This document shows, one piece after another, positions 51,920 to 60,048 of a stretch of 64,000 nt of DNA. Origin of the DNA: Corynebacterium glyciniphilum AJ 3170 (lineage in GTDB: Bacteria; Actinomycetota; Actinomycetes; Mycobacteriales; Mycobacteriaceae). Position 1 is the first letter of the stretch. Every line of letters starts with the position of its first letter. Both the position numbers and the translations under genes were made by a program. The stretch spans positions 310,001 through 374,000 of the forward strand of contig NZ_VDYZ01000001.1 of assembly GCF_007673095.1 (NCBI RefSeq), read 5' to 3'. The notes under the pieces are model-generated. The model was not told the origin of the DNA. It ran no database searches and saw nothing but the letters and a program-made list of their open reading frames with translations.

Positions 51920-53160
51920 ACCACACCAGAAAGACCGTCCGTCAGTCCTCAAAACTCCGCAACGTTCTCTACGAGATCCGCGGCCCCGTCGCTGCCCGTG
52001 CCGCAGAGATGGAACGCTCCGGGATAGACGTCCTGAAGCTCAACATCGGCAACCCGCAGCCCTTCGGCTTCACCGCTCCCCCGCTGATCACCGCAGAGAT
52101 GTCACGGAGACTGTCCAACTCCCACGGGTACTCGGACTCCCACGGTATCCCCGCCGCGCTGGATGCGGTGGCCGCACGCTACGGCGCGGTCCCGGATTTC
52201 CCCGAGCTACGACGGGACGACGTCTACCTCGGCAACGGTGTCAGTGAACTGATCACCATGACCTGCCAGGCCCTCGTCGACAACGGTGACGAGATCCTCA
52301 TCCCCGCACCCGACTACCCGTTGTGGACTGCGATGGTCACTCTCGCCGGCGGCGCCCCCGTGCACTACACCTGTGATGAGCATGACGGCTGGAACCCGGA
52401 CCTGAGTGACATGGAGTCCCGCATCACCGGGCGCACCACGGCGATCGTGGTGATCAACCCGAACAACCCCACCGGTGCGGTCTACCCACGGCGCATCCTG
52501 GAGGGCATCGCCGACATCGCCCGGCGGTACAGCCTCACACTGCTGGTCGACGAGATCTACGACGAGATCACCTACGACGGGACCGCCCACACCCACCTCG
52601 CCGCCGTCGCACCGGACGTACTGACATTGTCGTACTCCGGCCTGTCGAAGAGCAGCCGTCTGGCCGGCTACCGCGCCGGGTGGATGGTGGTGACAGGGCC
52701 GAAGGACCATGCCACGGACTTCCTGCACGGACTGGAACTGATGGCATCAACACGCCTGTGCCCTAATGTTCCCGGCCAACACGCGGTGGTCGCGGCACTG
52801 GGTGGCGGGGGCCTGAACGCCGACCACTCCATCGCCGAACTCACCGGGCCCGAAGGGCGGCTCACCCGGCAGCGGGACGTCGTGGACAAGTCGCTGAACT
52901 GCATGGACGGCGTGAGCTGTGTGACACCGCGTGGCGCACTGTACGCCTTCCCCAGCCTGGACCCGAGCGTCCACGACATCCGCGACGACGAGAGACTGGT
53001 CATGGACCTGCTGGAACGCGAGCACATCCTGCTGGTCCACGGCACCGGCTTCAACTGGCCGACCCCGGACCATCTGCGCATCGTCCTGCTACCGGAGGAG
53101 AAGGTGCTCGCCACAGCGATGGAGAGGATGGGGAACTTCCTGGCGGGTTACCGGCAGTAG
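51916..53160 (+). CDS. alaT: Alanine aminotransferase (AlaT type)
   Basis: A 414-residue fold-type-I aminotransferase. LNIGNPQPFGF, SDSHGIPAALDAVAARYG, LVDNGDEILIPAPDYPLWTA, INPNNPTGAVYP, VDEIYDEITYDG and YSGLSKSSRLAGYRAGW (PLP Lys) identify the class-I AlaT group, which transfers amino groups between alanine/glutamate and pyruvate/2-oxoglutarate. The start is GTG 51916, overlapping the EamA stop with a strong upstream site; the longer upstream frame is only the EamA gene in another frame. With the exporter it may form an alanine or aromatic-amine balancing unit; that is inference. Confidence 0.88.
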   Translation: MNHTRKTVRQSSKLRNVLYEIRGPVAARAAEMERSGIDVLKLNIGNPQPFGFTAPPLITAEMSRRLSNSHGYSDSHGIPAALDAVAARYGAVPDFPELRRDDVYLGNGVSELITMTCQALVDNGDEILIPAPDYPLWTAMVTLAGGAPVHYTCDEHDGWNPDLSDMESRITGRTTAIVVINPNNPTGAVYPRRILEGIADIARRYSLTLLVDEIYDEITYDGTAHTHLAAVAPDVLTLSYSGLSKSSRLAGYRAGWMVVTGPKDHATDFLHGLELMASTRLCPNVPGQHAVVAALGGGGLNADHSIAELTGPEGRLTRQRDVVDKSLNCMDGVSCVTPRGALYAFPSLDPSVHDIRDDERLVMDLLEREHILLVHGTGFNWPTPDHLRIVLLPEEKVLATAMERMGNFLAGYRQ

Positions 53161-53183
53161 GTGCGGACGGTCAGTGTCAGTCC

Positions 53184-54158
53184 TCAGGACATCCTCCGGA
53201 AATTACGTCGGTATGCCGTCGGGGTGACTCCTACCTGAGCCAACACGTGTCGACGCATGTTCGTAGCCGAACCGAGCCCGGTTCGCCGGGCGATCGCATC
53301 GACGGTGAGATCGCTGACCTCAAGGAGCCGCCGAGCCTCCGTCACGCGTTGGCGGTTAAGCCACGCAGCGGGCGGCTCCCCGAATTCGACCGTGAACCGT
53401 CGCTGGAAATGCCGCAAGGACATCCCTGCCTCGTTGGCGCAGTCGGCGACCGTCAGCGGTTCGGCCAGATGCTCGGTCATCCACTGGACCACCGGTGACA
53501 TACCGACACCCGGTTTCGGGGTCGGATGCTCGATGAACTGGGCCTGACCGCCGGTCCGGTGCGGTGCCACCACCATCCTCCGCGCGATACGCGCACCAAC
53601 GTCTTCTCCCATGTCACGGCGCACCAGGTGCAGACAGAGATCGATTCCGGCAGCGACACCGGCGCTGGTGGCGATGTCGCCGTGGTCGATGTACAGGACT
53701 CCAGGATCGACCGTGAGCGCAGGGTAGCTTTTCTGCAGTTCCCCGGTACGGCACCAGTGTGTGGTCGCAGACCGACCGTCGAGCAGGCCCGCAGCAGCAA
53801 GCGCAAACGCCCCAGTGCAGATCGACACAACCCGGATCCCGTGCTCGGAAGCGTGTCGCAGCAGGTCGAGCACTCGCGTCGTCGCCGGATCAGCAACATC
53901 AAGACGACTGTTGAACCCCGGGACGATCACGGTGTCCGCATGCAGGATCTCCTCCGGGCCCGCTACACCCCCGATACTGAAGCCGGTGGAGGTCGATACC
54001 TCGCCCGGCGCAGCTCCGACGACCGTGGCCTGGTATTCATCTTCATCCCGGAACCCGAAGATTTGCGCCGCAGTCGACAGATCGAAAGCTACTACCTCGG
54101 GAAAGGCCAGGATCACCACCTGATGGGCACGAGAGTGCTGGCGTGAATTGTTCGACAC
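53184..54158 (-). CDS. GlxA-type AraC regulator with DJ-1/PfpI domain
   Basis: A 324-residue regulator: an N-terminal DJ-1/PfpI-like domain ([38 protein letters not shown] with the family Cys, SATTHW) and a C-terminal AraC HTH ([60 protein letters not shown]). The start is GTG 54158, just after an ATAAAT-like box. It is divergent, with 53 bases between starts, from a DUF1348 gene and a DJ-1 enzyme gene, which are likely targets. The ligand sensed by the DJ-1-like domain is unknown. Confidence 0.85.
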   Translation of the reverse strand: MSNNSRQHSRAHQVVILAFPEVVAFDLSTAAQIFGFRDEDEYQATVVGAAPGEVSTSTGFSIGGVAGPEEILHADTVIVPGFNSRLDVADPATTRVLDLLRHASEHGIRVVSICTGAFALAAAGLLDGRSATTHWCRTGELQKSYPALTVDPGVLYIDHGDIATSAGVAAGIDLCLHLVRRDMGEDVGARIARRMVVAPHRTGGQAQFIEHPTPKPGVGMSPVVQWMTEHLAEPLTVADCANEAGMSLRHFQRRFTVEFGEPPAAWLNRQRVTEARRLLEVSDLTVDAIARRTGLGSATNMRRHVLAQVGVTPTAYRRNFRRMS

Positions 54159-54198
54159 AGGTCATTTATGCCACTCGACCGCGACGAAGTCCACACCG

Positions 54199-54204
54199 TA
54201 GCGT
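54199..54204 (+). promoter_or_regulatory. -10 box of the DUF1348 gene, leaderless
   Basis: TAGCGT ends seven bases before ATG 54212, inside the short gap to the divergent GlxA-type gene. Confidence 0.4.
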
Positions 54205-54211
54205 GAATCTT

Positions 54212-54670
54212 ATGACGTCCGAGACAAAAGACCTGGTGAGACCGCCAGCCCCTCCATTCACGAGAGAAAATGCAGTCGCCAAGGTGCAGGCAGCTGAAGA
54301 CGCATGGAATACCCGTGACCCGGAGCGTGTGGCACTGGCCTACACACCTGATACCAGCTGGCGGAACCGCAGTGAATACATCGTCGGCCGTGACGCGGTC
54401 GTCCACTTTCTCACCGAAAAATGGAACCGGGAACTGGACTACCGGCTCCGCAAGAATCTATGGGCGTTCGACGGTGACAGAATCGCCGTACGATTCCAGT
54501 ACGAGTGGCACGACGGCAACGGTCAGTGGTGGCGGTCCTACGGCAACGAGTTGTGGGAGTTCGACGCCCACGGCCTGATGCGGCGCCGCGAGGCCAGCAT
54601 TAACGATCTCGCCGTCGTCGAATCTGACCTGCGCGTCACACCAGGAAAAGGGGTGATCCCGCCATGGTAA
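54212..54670 (+). CDS. DUF1348 / NTF2-like small protein
   Basis: A 152-residue protein of the NTF2-like superfamily, DUF1348 branch. The pattern [60 protein letters not shown] and [20 protein letters not shown] is characteristic. The start is ATG 54212; an in-frame start at 54143 would add a non-conserved segment reading across the divergent promoter. It overlaps the DJ-1 gene by seven bases and is probably translated with it. The biochemical role of the family is unknown. Confidence 0.82.
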   Translation: MTSETKDLVRPPAPPFTRENAVAKVQAAEDAWNTRDPERVALAYTPDTSWRNRSEYIVGRDAVVHFLTEKWNRELDYRLRKNLWAFDGDRIAVRFQYEWHDGNGQWWRSYGNELWEFDAHGLMRRREASINDLAVVESDLRVTPGKGVIPPW

Positions 54671-55323
54671 ATCCGGTCAAAACCGCACCGCGAAGGACAG
54701 TGACGGTGATCCTCTACGAGGGGTTCGAGATCCTCGACGCCTTCGGTCCGGTCGAACTGTTCGGCCATGTCCCGGGGTGGACGGTGGAGTTCGCCGGAGT
54801 ATCCGCAAAGCGCCTGGTCCGCAGTGCACAGGGCGCGCAAGTGCAGACGGATGTGAGCTTCACCGATCTACGGGACAGGCAGGGTGGCATCGACGTTGTG
54901 ATGATCCCTGGAGGTTTCGGTAACCGCACGTTGATCCATGACTCGGTTTTTCTCGGCGACATCGCGGCGATCTGCCAATGCGCCTCGGTGGTCACCTCGG
55001 TGTGCACCGGCTCCGCAGTGCTCACCGCCGCTGGCGTACTGGACGGGCGTCGGGCGACATCGAACAAGAAAGCGTGGGCCTGGATCACATCCCAGAGAGA
55101 ACAGGTCGACTGGGTTCCGCAGGCACGATGGGTCGTCGACGACGATGCCGAAATACCGGTATGGACGTCATCTGGGGTCGCTGCGGGAATGGACATGGCA
55201 CACGCACTGGTCACTGCGCTGGCAGGTGCATCTATAGCCGAGGAGATCGCAGACAATATCGAGTTAGAGGTTCACCGGGATCCCACCTGGGACCCGTTCG
55301 CCGCCGTGCACGGTGCGGTCTGA
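54664..55323 (+). CDS. DJ-1/PfpI-family protein
   Basis: A 219-residue protein of the DJ-1/PfpI superfamily. [20 protein letters not shown] is the first strand-helix pair, [13 protein letters not shown] and [20 protein letters not shown] hold the nucleophile elbow with its Cys, and [12 protein letters not shown] follows. Members include glyoxalase III, deglycases, proteases and isonitrile hydratase-like enzymes; the exact activity is not clear. It is coupled to the DUF1348 gene and opposite a regulator that itself contains a DJ-1-like domain, so the three look like one small stress or detoxification unit. Confidence 0.83.
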   Translation: MVNPVKTAPRRTVTVILYEGFEILDAFGPVELFGHVPGWTVEFAGVSAKRLVRSAQGAQVQTDVSFTDLRDRQGGIDVVMIPGGFGNRTLIHDSVFLGDIAAICQCASVVTSVCTGSAVLTAAGVLDGRRATSNKKAWAWITSQREQVDWVPQARWVVDDDAEIPVWTSSGVAAGMDMAHALVTALAGASIAEEIADNIELEVHRDPTWDPFAAVHGAV

Positions 55324-55372
55324 CGAGCCGCGCCGACCTCGCTCAGTCCCTTTTCTCCAGTTCGTCCGGTCA

Positions 55373-55451
55373 GATATCGCACTACTTAAGCAGCGTATGT
55401 AAAATCGACCAGGCCTTTTATGAACATTAGCAAATTATGGGGTGCGATATC
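55373..55451. repeat. 10-base inverted repeat in an AT-rich gap
   Basis: GATATCGCAC (55373-55382) and GTGCGATATC (55442-55451) enclose 59 AT-richer bases between the DJ-1 and pdxK genes. This 244-base gap holds no gene. It may be a remnant of a small mobile element or a distant operator pair. Confidence 0.4.
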
Positions 55452-55554
55452 CGAGTACGCCCTGAGGCTTACGTTCCCCGTCGAGAAGTCGCCCACTGAC
55501 TGATCGTCCTTCGTACTACGAAACCCACGCTGCCATAGACCAGGAACCCTCCCT

Positions 55555-55560
55555 TACCAT
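55555..55560 (+). promoter_or_regulatory. -10 box of pdxK, leaderless
   Basis: TACCAT ends seven bases before ATG 55568. It overlaps an earlier in-frame ATG at 55559, which is therefore not the preferred start. Confidence 0.4.
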
Positions 55561-55567
55561 GGTCTCC

Positions 55568-56371
55568 ATGAACACACCTCCCATCGCATTCGTCATCGCG
55601 GGCTCCGAAGCCACCGGCGGCGCCGGCATCCAGGTCGACCTGAAGACCTTCCAGCAACTGGGTACCTACGGTGTCGGTGCACTGAGCTGCATCGTCGCCT
55701 TCGACCCGAACAACAACTGGGGTCACCGCTTCCACCCGGTGGACCCCGACATCATCGCCGAGCAGTTCGAGGCGGCTCTGGCCACCCACCCGGTCGAGGC
55801 GATGGATACGGCGAAGGTCGGGATGCTGGGAACCCCCCAGACCATCGACGTCGTCGCCGAGAAGCTCGCCGAGCGCAGCTGGAAGAACCTCGTCGTCGAC
55901 CCCGTCCTGATCTGCAAGGGCCAGGAGCCCGGCGCGGCGTTGGACACCGACAACGCCCTGCGGGAGAAGATCCTGCCGCTGGCGACGGTAGTGACGCCGA
56001 ACGTCTTCGAATCCCAGACCCTGTCAGGCATGGCGAACATCGAGACCGTCGAGGACCTCGAGGAAGCTGCCCGGCGTATCGGTGAACATGTCCCTTACGT
56101 CCTGGCCAAGGGCGGAGTCGAACTTCCCGGCGACGACGCCGTGGACGTGCTGTGGGACGGCGAGAAGATCACCCGCTTCAGCGCCCCGAAGATCGGTGAG
56201 CAACGGGTCTCCGGTGCCGGCTGCACCGTAGCCGCTGCGCTGACCGCCGAGCTGGCCAAGGGGACGGATATCGTCGAAGCCGTTCAGCGTGCCAAGGACC
56301 TGGTCACCCGCGGTATCGAGCACCGGGTCACCGCCAACACCCCCTTCGACACCGTGTGGCAGGGGGCTTGA
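55568..56371 (+). CDS. pdxK: Pyridoxal/pyridoxine kinase (CC-PLK type)
   Basis: A 267-residue ribokinase-fold kinase that phosphorylates the 5'-hydroxyl of B6 vitamers. It is of the ThiD-like PdxK group: GSEATGGAGIQVDLKTFQQL at the start, DPVLICKG with Cys116 in the lid, and VSGAGCTVAAALTAE where Cys219 stands in the place of the usual catalytic Asp of the GAGD motif. This paired-cysteine arrangement defines the CC-PLK pyridoxal kinases, rather than a hydroxymethylpyrimidine kinase. The start follows a TACCAT box. It feeds PLP to the aminotransferases and the MocR protein of this region. Confidence 0.87.
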   Translation: MNTPPIAFVIAGSEATGGAGIQVDLKTFQQLGTYGVGALSCIVAFDPNNNWGHRFHPVDPDIIAEQFEAALATHPVEAMDTAKVGMLGTPQTIDVVAEKLAERSWKNLVVDPVLICKGQEPGAALDTDNALREKILPLATVVTPNVFESQTLSGMANIETVEDLEEAARRIGEHVPYVLAKGGVELPGDDAVDVLWDGEKITRFSAPKIGEQRVSGAGCTVAAALTAELAKGTDIVEAVQRAKDLVTRGIEHRVTANTPFDTVWQGA

Positions 56372-57426
56372 GCCACCCGCTACGGCCGTCACGCGCCTCA
56401 GTCAGGGCGACAGCCCGCAGCATGCTCACGCTCGGGCCTGCGCAGGCCGATCTGGTGCCGGCGGTCCGTGTGGCGCTGTCGTTGGCCGTGCCGGTCGTCG
56501 TCCTGCTGCTCACCGACCGGATCGAATGGTCGTTGTTCGCCTCATTCGGAGCGTTCACCTCAATCTACGGCCGGTACACCCCGACCCGCACCCGGGTGCG
56601 TCAGCAGGTCCTCGTCGGCGCCATGCTCACCGCGTGTGTGGGGCTTGGGGCACTGATCGCCCGGCTGGCAGTGAACTGGGCTGACGCGACCCATGCCGTC
56701 GTCACCGTCGTGGCCGGTGCCTTCGTCGCCGCCGTGACAGCGACGGTGATCATGGTGCGGGACCTGAAGCCCTCCGGCGCGGTGTTCACTGTTTTCGCCA
56801 GCACCGCCGTCGCCTCCGCGCCGGTCACCGCGTCCCCGTGGGTCGCTCTGGCCATCGCCGCGGCGTCGGCGTCCTGGTGCATTCTGCTGAGCTATCTGTC
56901 GCGGTGGACCGGTGAAGCCAACACCCGGGCCCACGTCCCTTCTCCCCCGACGTTCCCGCGGGCCGAGAAAGTCCGGCAGTTCAGCCGCTACGGTGTCGCC
57001 GCGCTGCTCGGCGGTGCCATCGCTTCATTCACCGGCATCGCCTCGCCGTACTGGGCCCAGGTTGCCGCCGTCGTGCCCCTTTCTGCGCCCCGGCACCGCC
57101 AGCAGGTGGAGCGTGGGCTGCACCGCATCGTCGGCACGGTCCTGGGAGTGGGTGTGGCGGCGTTCCTGTTGTCGTTTCCCAGCCAACCGTGGCAGATCAT
57201 CGTCTGGGTCGTGGTGATGCAATTCCTCGCCGAGCTTTTCGTCCTGCGGAACTACTCCCTGGCGCTGGTGTTCATCACGCCCCTGGCACTGCTCATGGTC
57301 TTCCTCGCTCATCCGCAACCTGTCGGGACGCTGCTGGGGGCCCGTATCGCCGAAACGGTGATCGGATCGGTGGTCGGTATCGCCGTGGTCCTGTCCTCCG
57401 TGGCGATCGCACGACGGACCCGCTGA
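56356..57426 (+). CDS. FUSC-family membrane protein (aromatic acid exporter-like)
   Basis: A protein of up to 356 residues with about ten membrane helices in two halves, as in the FUSC/YccS family (first half ALSLAVPVVVLLLTDRIEW and SLFASFGAFTSIYGRYTPT; second half FSRYGVAALLGGAIASFTG and HRIVGTVLGVGVAAFLLSF). Members export aromatic acids and similar compounds. The start is uncertain: the GTG at 56356 inside pdxK, a TTG at 56368 or an ATG at 56422 are all possible, and none has a good ribosome binding site. It shares its direction with, and overlaps, pdxK. Confidence 0.75.
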   Translation: MAGGLSHPLRPSRASVRATARSMLTLGPAQADLVPAVRVALSLAVPVVVLLLTDRIEWSLFASFGAFTSIYGRYTPTRTRVRQQVLVGAMLTACVGLGALIARLAVNWADATHAVVTVVAGAFVAAVTATVIMVRDLKPSGAVFTVFASTAVASAPVTASPWVALAIAAASASWCILLSYLSRWTGEANTRAHVPSPPTFPRAEKVRQFSRYGVAALLGGAIASFTGIASPYWAQVAAVVPLSAPRHRQQVERGLHRIVGTVLGVGVAAFLLSFPSQPWQIIVWVVVMQFLAELFVLRNYSLALVFITPLALLMVFLAHPQPVGTLLGARIAETVIGSVVGIAVVLSSVAIARRTR

Positions 57427-57538
57427 ACGGACTCTTCCACTTTTCCGGAACACGTCCCGTAACATGACCCGGCGAACTGACACCTACCCCGTCCGGCACC
57501 ACTGCCCAGCAACCCCGGTCGGAGAACGGAAAGACTCC

Positions 57539-59497
57539 GTGCCGGAATCCCCGGAACCCACGTCGCCCGACGGGCACACGCCCGTCGTCGACTCTCCCAC
57601 CCCATCCCCTGCGTCAGAGCCAGGGCGTTACCCGGACGACATGCACCCGGGACTTGTACCGGGCATCAGTGTCGACGACCAGCGTAACCGCTTCGGTCTG
57701 GACAAGGTGGTGTTCTTCATCACCGCGGTGCTCATCCTCTCTTTCATCGCCTGGGGCGTCACCAGTCCTTCATCGGTGTCCGACGTGTCCTCGACGATGT
57801 TCGCCTGGGCGATCAAGAACGTCGGCTGGCTTCTCAACGCGGTGATGGTCTCCGCCGTCGTCCTCATGCTCTATCTCGCGTTCTCGCGGTTCGGGCGGAT
57901 CAAACTGGGCACCGACGACGAGAAGCCCGAGTTCTCACGGTTCGCCTGGATCGCCATGATGTTCGGTGCCGGTCTCGGTGTGGGCATCTTCTTCTTCGGG
58001 CCATCCGAACCGTTGACCTACTACATGGACCCGCCGCCGCACACCACCGACCCGGAGACCCCCGAAGCTCTGCACCGTGGCCTGGCACAGGCCCACTTCC
58101 ACTGGGGTCTGGCCATCTGGGGCCTCTACGCCATGGTCGGTGGTGCCCTGGCCTACAGCTCCTACCGCCGCGGACGGGTGTCACTGTTCAGCTCGGCGTT
58201 CCGCTCACTGTTCGGAGAGCGACAGAGCTCCGGCATCGCGGGCAGGCTCGTGGACATGATGGCGATCATCGCCACCCTCTTCGGCACCGCTGCGACCCTG
58301 GGGCTTTCTGCACTGCAGATCAGCGAGGGCATCCAGATCGTCTCGGGCGCCTCGCGCATCACCAACACGGTGTTGATCATGATCATCGCCGTACTGACCC
58401 TCTGCTTCATCCTCAGTGCCGTATCCGGTGCCGCCCGCGGTATCCGGTACCTGTCCAACCTCAACATCAGCCTGACGCTCGGTCTGGTGTTGTTCACCTT
58501 CATCCTCGGGCCGACACTGTTCCTGCTGAACCTGGTGCCCTCGGGCATCATGGCCTACGCCGACAACATGCTCGACATGATGAGCAGGTCGCTGTCCTGG
58601 GGTGATGACACGCTGGAGTTCCAGTCGGTGTGGACCGCGTTCTACTGGGCCTGGTGGATCGCCTGGACGCCCTTCGTCGGCTTGTTCATCGCCAGGATCT
58701 CCCGTGGTCGGACGATCCGTGAATTCGCACTGGTGACGACTCTGGCACCGACATTCATCCTGATCCTCGCCTTCACGATCTTCGGCGGTACCGCGATCAG
58801 TTTCTTCCGGGACGGTCGAGAAGGTGTTGACGGCGACTCCTCTCCCGAACAGGTGTTGTTCGCCCTGTTCGACAATCTGCCGTTGAATTCGATCACCCCG
58901 TTCATCATCGTGTTCGTCCTCGCCGTTTTCTTCATCACCTCGGCAGACTCCGCGTCCCTGGTGATGGGGACGCTGTCCGAGAAGGGCAACCCGTCCCCGA
59001 GAAAGCTTGTGGTTGTCTTCTGGGGCCTGTGCATGATGGGTGTCGCGGTGGTCATGCTGCTCACCGGCGGTGAAACCGCTCTGACCGGACTGCAGAACCT
59101 CACGATTCTCATCGCCATACCTTTCTCTGTGGTGCTCATCGTTCTTGCTGTCGCATTCGTGAAAGACCTCTCCACTGACCCGGCGGCGATCCGGCGCGAC
59201 TACGCACGCTCCGCCATCCAGAACGCCGTGGTCAAGGGGATGCAGGAACACGGCGACGATTTCGAACTCTCCGTCTCCCGGACCGAGGGAGGCGCAGGCG
59301 CGGGAGCCCACTTCGATTCCACCGCGGAGAAGGTCACCGACTGGTACCGGCGCACCGACGAAGACGGCAATGACGTCGGCTACGACTACGGCTCCGGGGA
59401 ATGGGCTGACGGGTGGACGCCGGACAGGCGTGCCGATGACGTCGGCGACGAGGACGCGGACGGCGATCCGGCGACTCCGGAACGTAACCGGGACTAG
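57539..59497 (+). CDS. BCCT-family osmolyte/carnitine-type transporter
   Basis: A 652-residue Na+- or H+-coupled transporter for quaternary amines such as glycine betaine, ectoine or carnitine. It has twelve membrane helices and the BCCT signature WTAFYWAWWIAWTPFVG (near residue 365), MFGAGLGVGIFFFGPSEPL and ITSADSASLVMGTLSEKGNP. Both N- and C-terminal cytoplasmic tails are long and acidic (the C-terminal one about 90 residues), typical of the osmosensing corynebacterial carriers. The start is GTG 57539 with GGAAAG just upstream; an ATG at 57464 would overlap a TAACAT promoter-like element. The substrate is not decided by sequence alone. Confidence 0.88.
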   Translation: MPESPEPTSPDGHTPVVDSPTPSPASEPGRYPDDMHPGLVPGISVDDQRNRFGLDKVVFFITAVLILSFIAWGVTSPSSVSDVSSTMFAWAIKNVGWLLNAVMVSAVVLMLYLAFSRFGRIKLGTDDEKPEFSRFAWIAMMFGAGLGVGIFFFGPSEPLTYYMDPPPHTTDPETPEALHRGLAQAHFHWGLAIWGLYAMVGGALAYSSYRRGRVSLFSSAFRSLFGERQSSGIAGRLVDMMAIIATLFGTAATLGLSALQISEGIQIVSGASRITNTVLIMIIAVLTLCFILSAVSGAARGIRYLSNLNISLTLGLVLFTFILGPTLFLLNLVPSGIMAYADNMLDMMSRSLSWGDDTLEFQSVWTAFYWAWWIAWTPFVGLFIARISRGRTIREFALVTTLAPTFILILAFTIFGGTAISFFRDGREGVDGDSSPEQVLFALFDNLPLNSITPFIIVFVLAVFFITSADSASLVMGTLSEKGNPSPRKLVVVFWGLCMMGVAVVMLLTGGETALTGLQNLTILIAIPFSVVLIVLAVAFVKDLSTDPAAIRRDYARSAIQNAVVKGMQEHGDDFELSVSRTEGGAGAGAHFDSTAEKVTDWYRRTDEDGNDVGYDYGSGEWADGWTPDRRADDVGDEDADGDPATPERNRD

Positions 59498-59524
59498 CCT
59501 GTCCGGTCCGCGTGCCGCACACGA

Positions 59525-59530
59525 TACGAT
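59525..59530 (+). promoter_or_regulatory. -10 box of gpt, leaderless
   Basis: TACGAT ends eight bases before ATG 59539, with no other ribosome binding site. Confidence 0.45.
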
Positions 59531-59538
59531 GAGAAGCT

Positions 59539-60048
59539 ATGAGCCCCACGAGCACTGAACGCGAGATCCTCACCTACGACCTCTTCGGCACCGCCATCAA
59601 GGAGCTGGCACAGACGGTCGTGGACGACTACAAGCCCGACCTGATCCTCTCCATCGCCCGTGGCGGGCTTCTCATCGGTGGGGCCCTCGGCTACGCGATG
59701 GGTATCAAGAACGTCTCGGTGATCAACGTGGAGTTCTACACCGGCGTCGGTGAGACCCTGGACCAGCCGGTGATGCTTCCCCCGACCCCTGAGGCCGTCG
59801 ACCTGTCCGGCATGAAGGTCCTCATCGCCGACGACGTCGCCGATTCCGGCAAGACCCTGGAGCTGGTCCAGGAGTACTGTGCCGAGACCGTCGCTGAAGC
59901 GCGCACCGCGGTGATCTACGAGAAGTCGCGTTCGATCATCAAGCCGGACTACGTGTGGAAGAAGACCGACCAGTGGATCGACTTCCCCTGGTCGGATTTC
60001 CCGGTCATCACGCCTACCGGGGCCCCGACCGGCGGCGAGGCCTCCTAG
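59539..60048 (+). CDS. gpt: Purine phosphoribosyltransferase (Gpt-like)
   Basis: A 169-residue phosphoribosyltransferase. The PRPP loop is VLIADDVADSGKTLELVQEY, preceded by LILSIARGGLLIGGALGY, as in xanthine/guanine phosphoribosyltransferases, which salvage purine bases to nucleotides. The C-terminal WKKTDQWIDFPWSDFPVI matches the Gpt/HGPRT-like group with an added Pro-rich end. Xanthine versus hypoxanthine preference cannot be read from the sequence. Its stop shares CTAG with the convergent FAD dehydrogenase gene. Confidence 0.82.
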   Translation: MSPTSTEREILTYDLFGTAIKELAQTVVDDYKPDLILSIARGGLLIGGALGYAMGIKNVSVINVEFYTGVGETLDQPVMLPPTPEAVDLSGMKVLIADDVADSGKTLELVQEYCAETVAEARTAVIYEKSRSIIKPDYVWKKTDQWIDFPWSDFPVITPTGAPTGGEAS

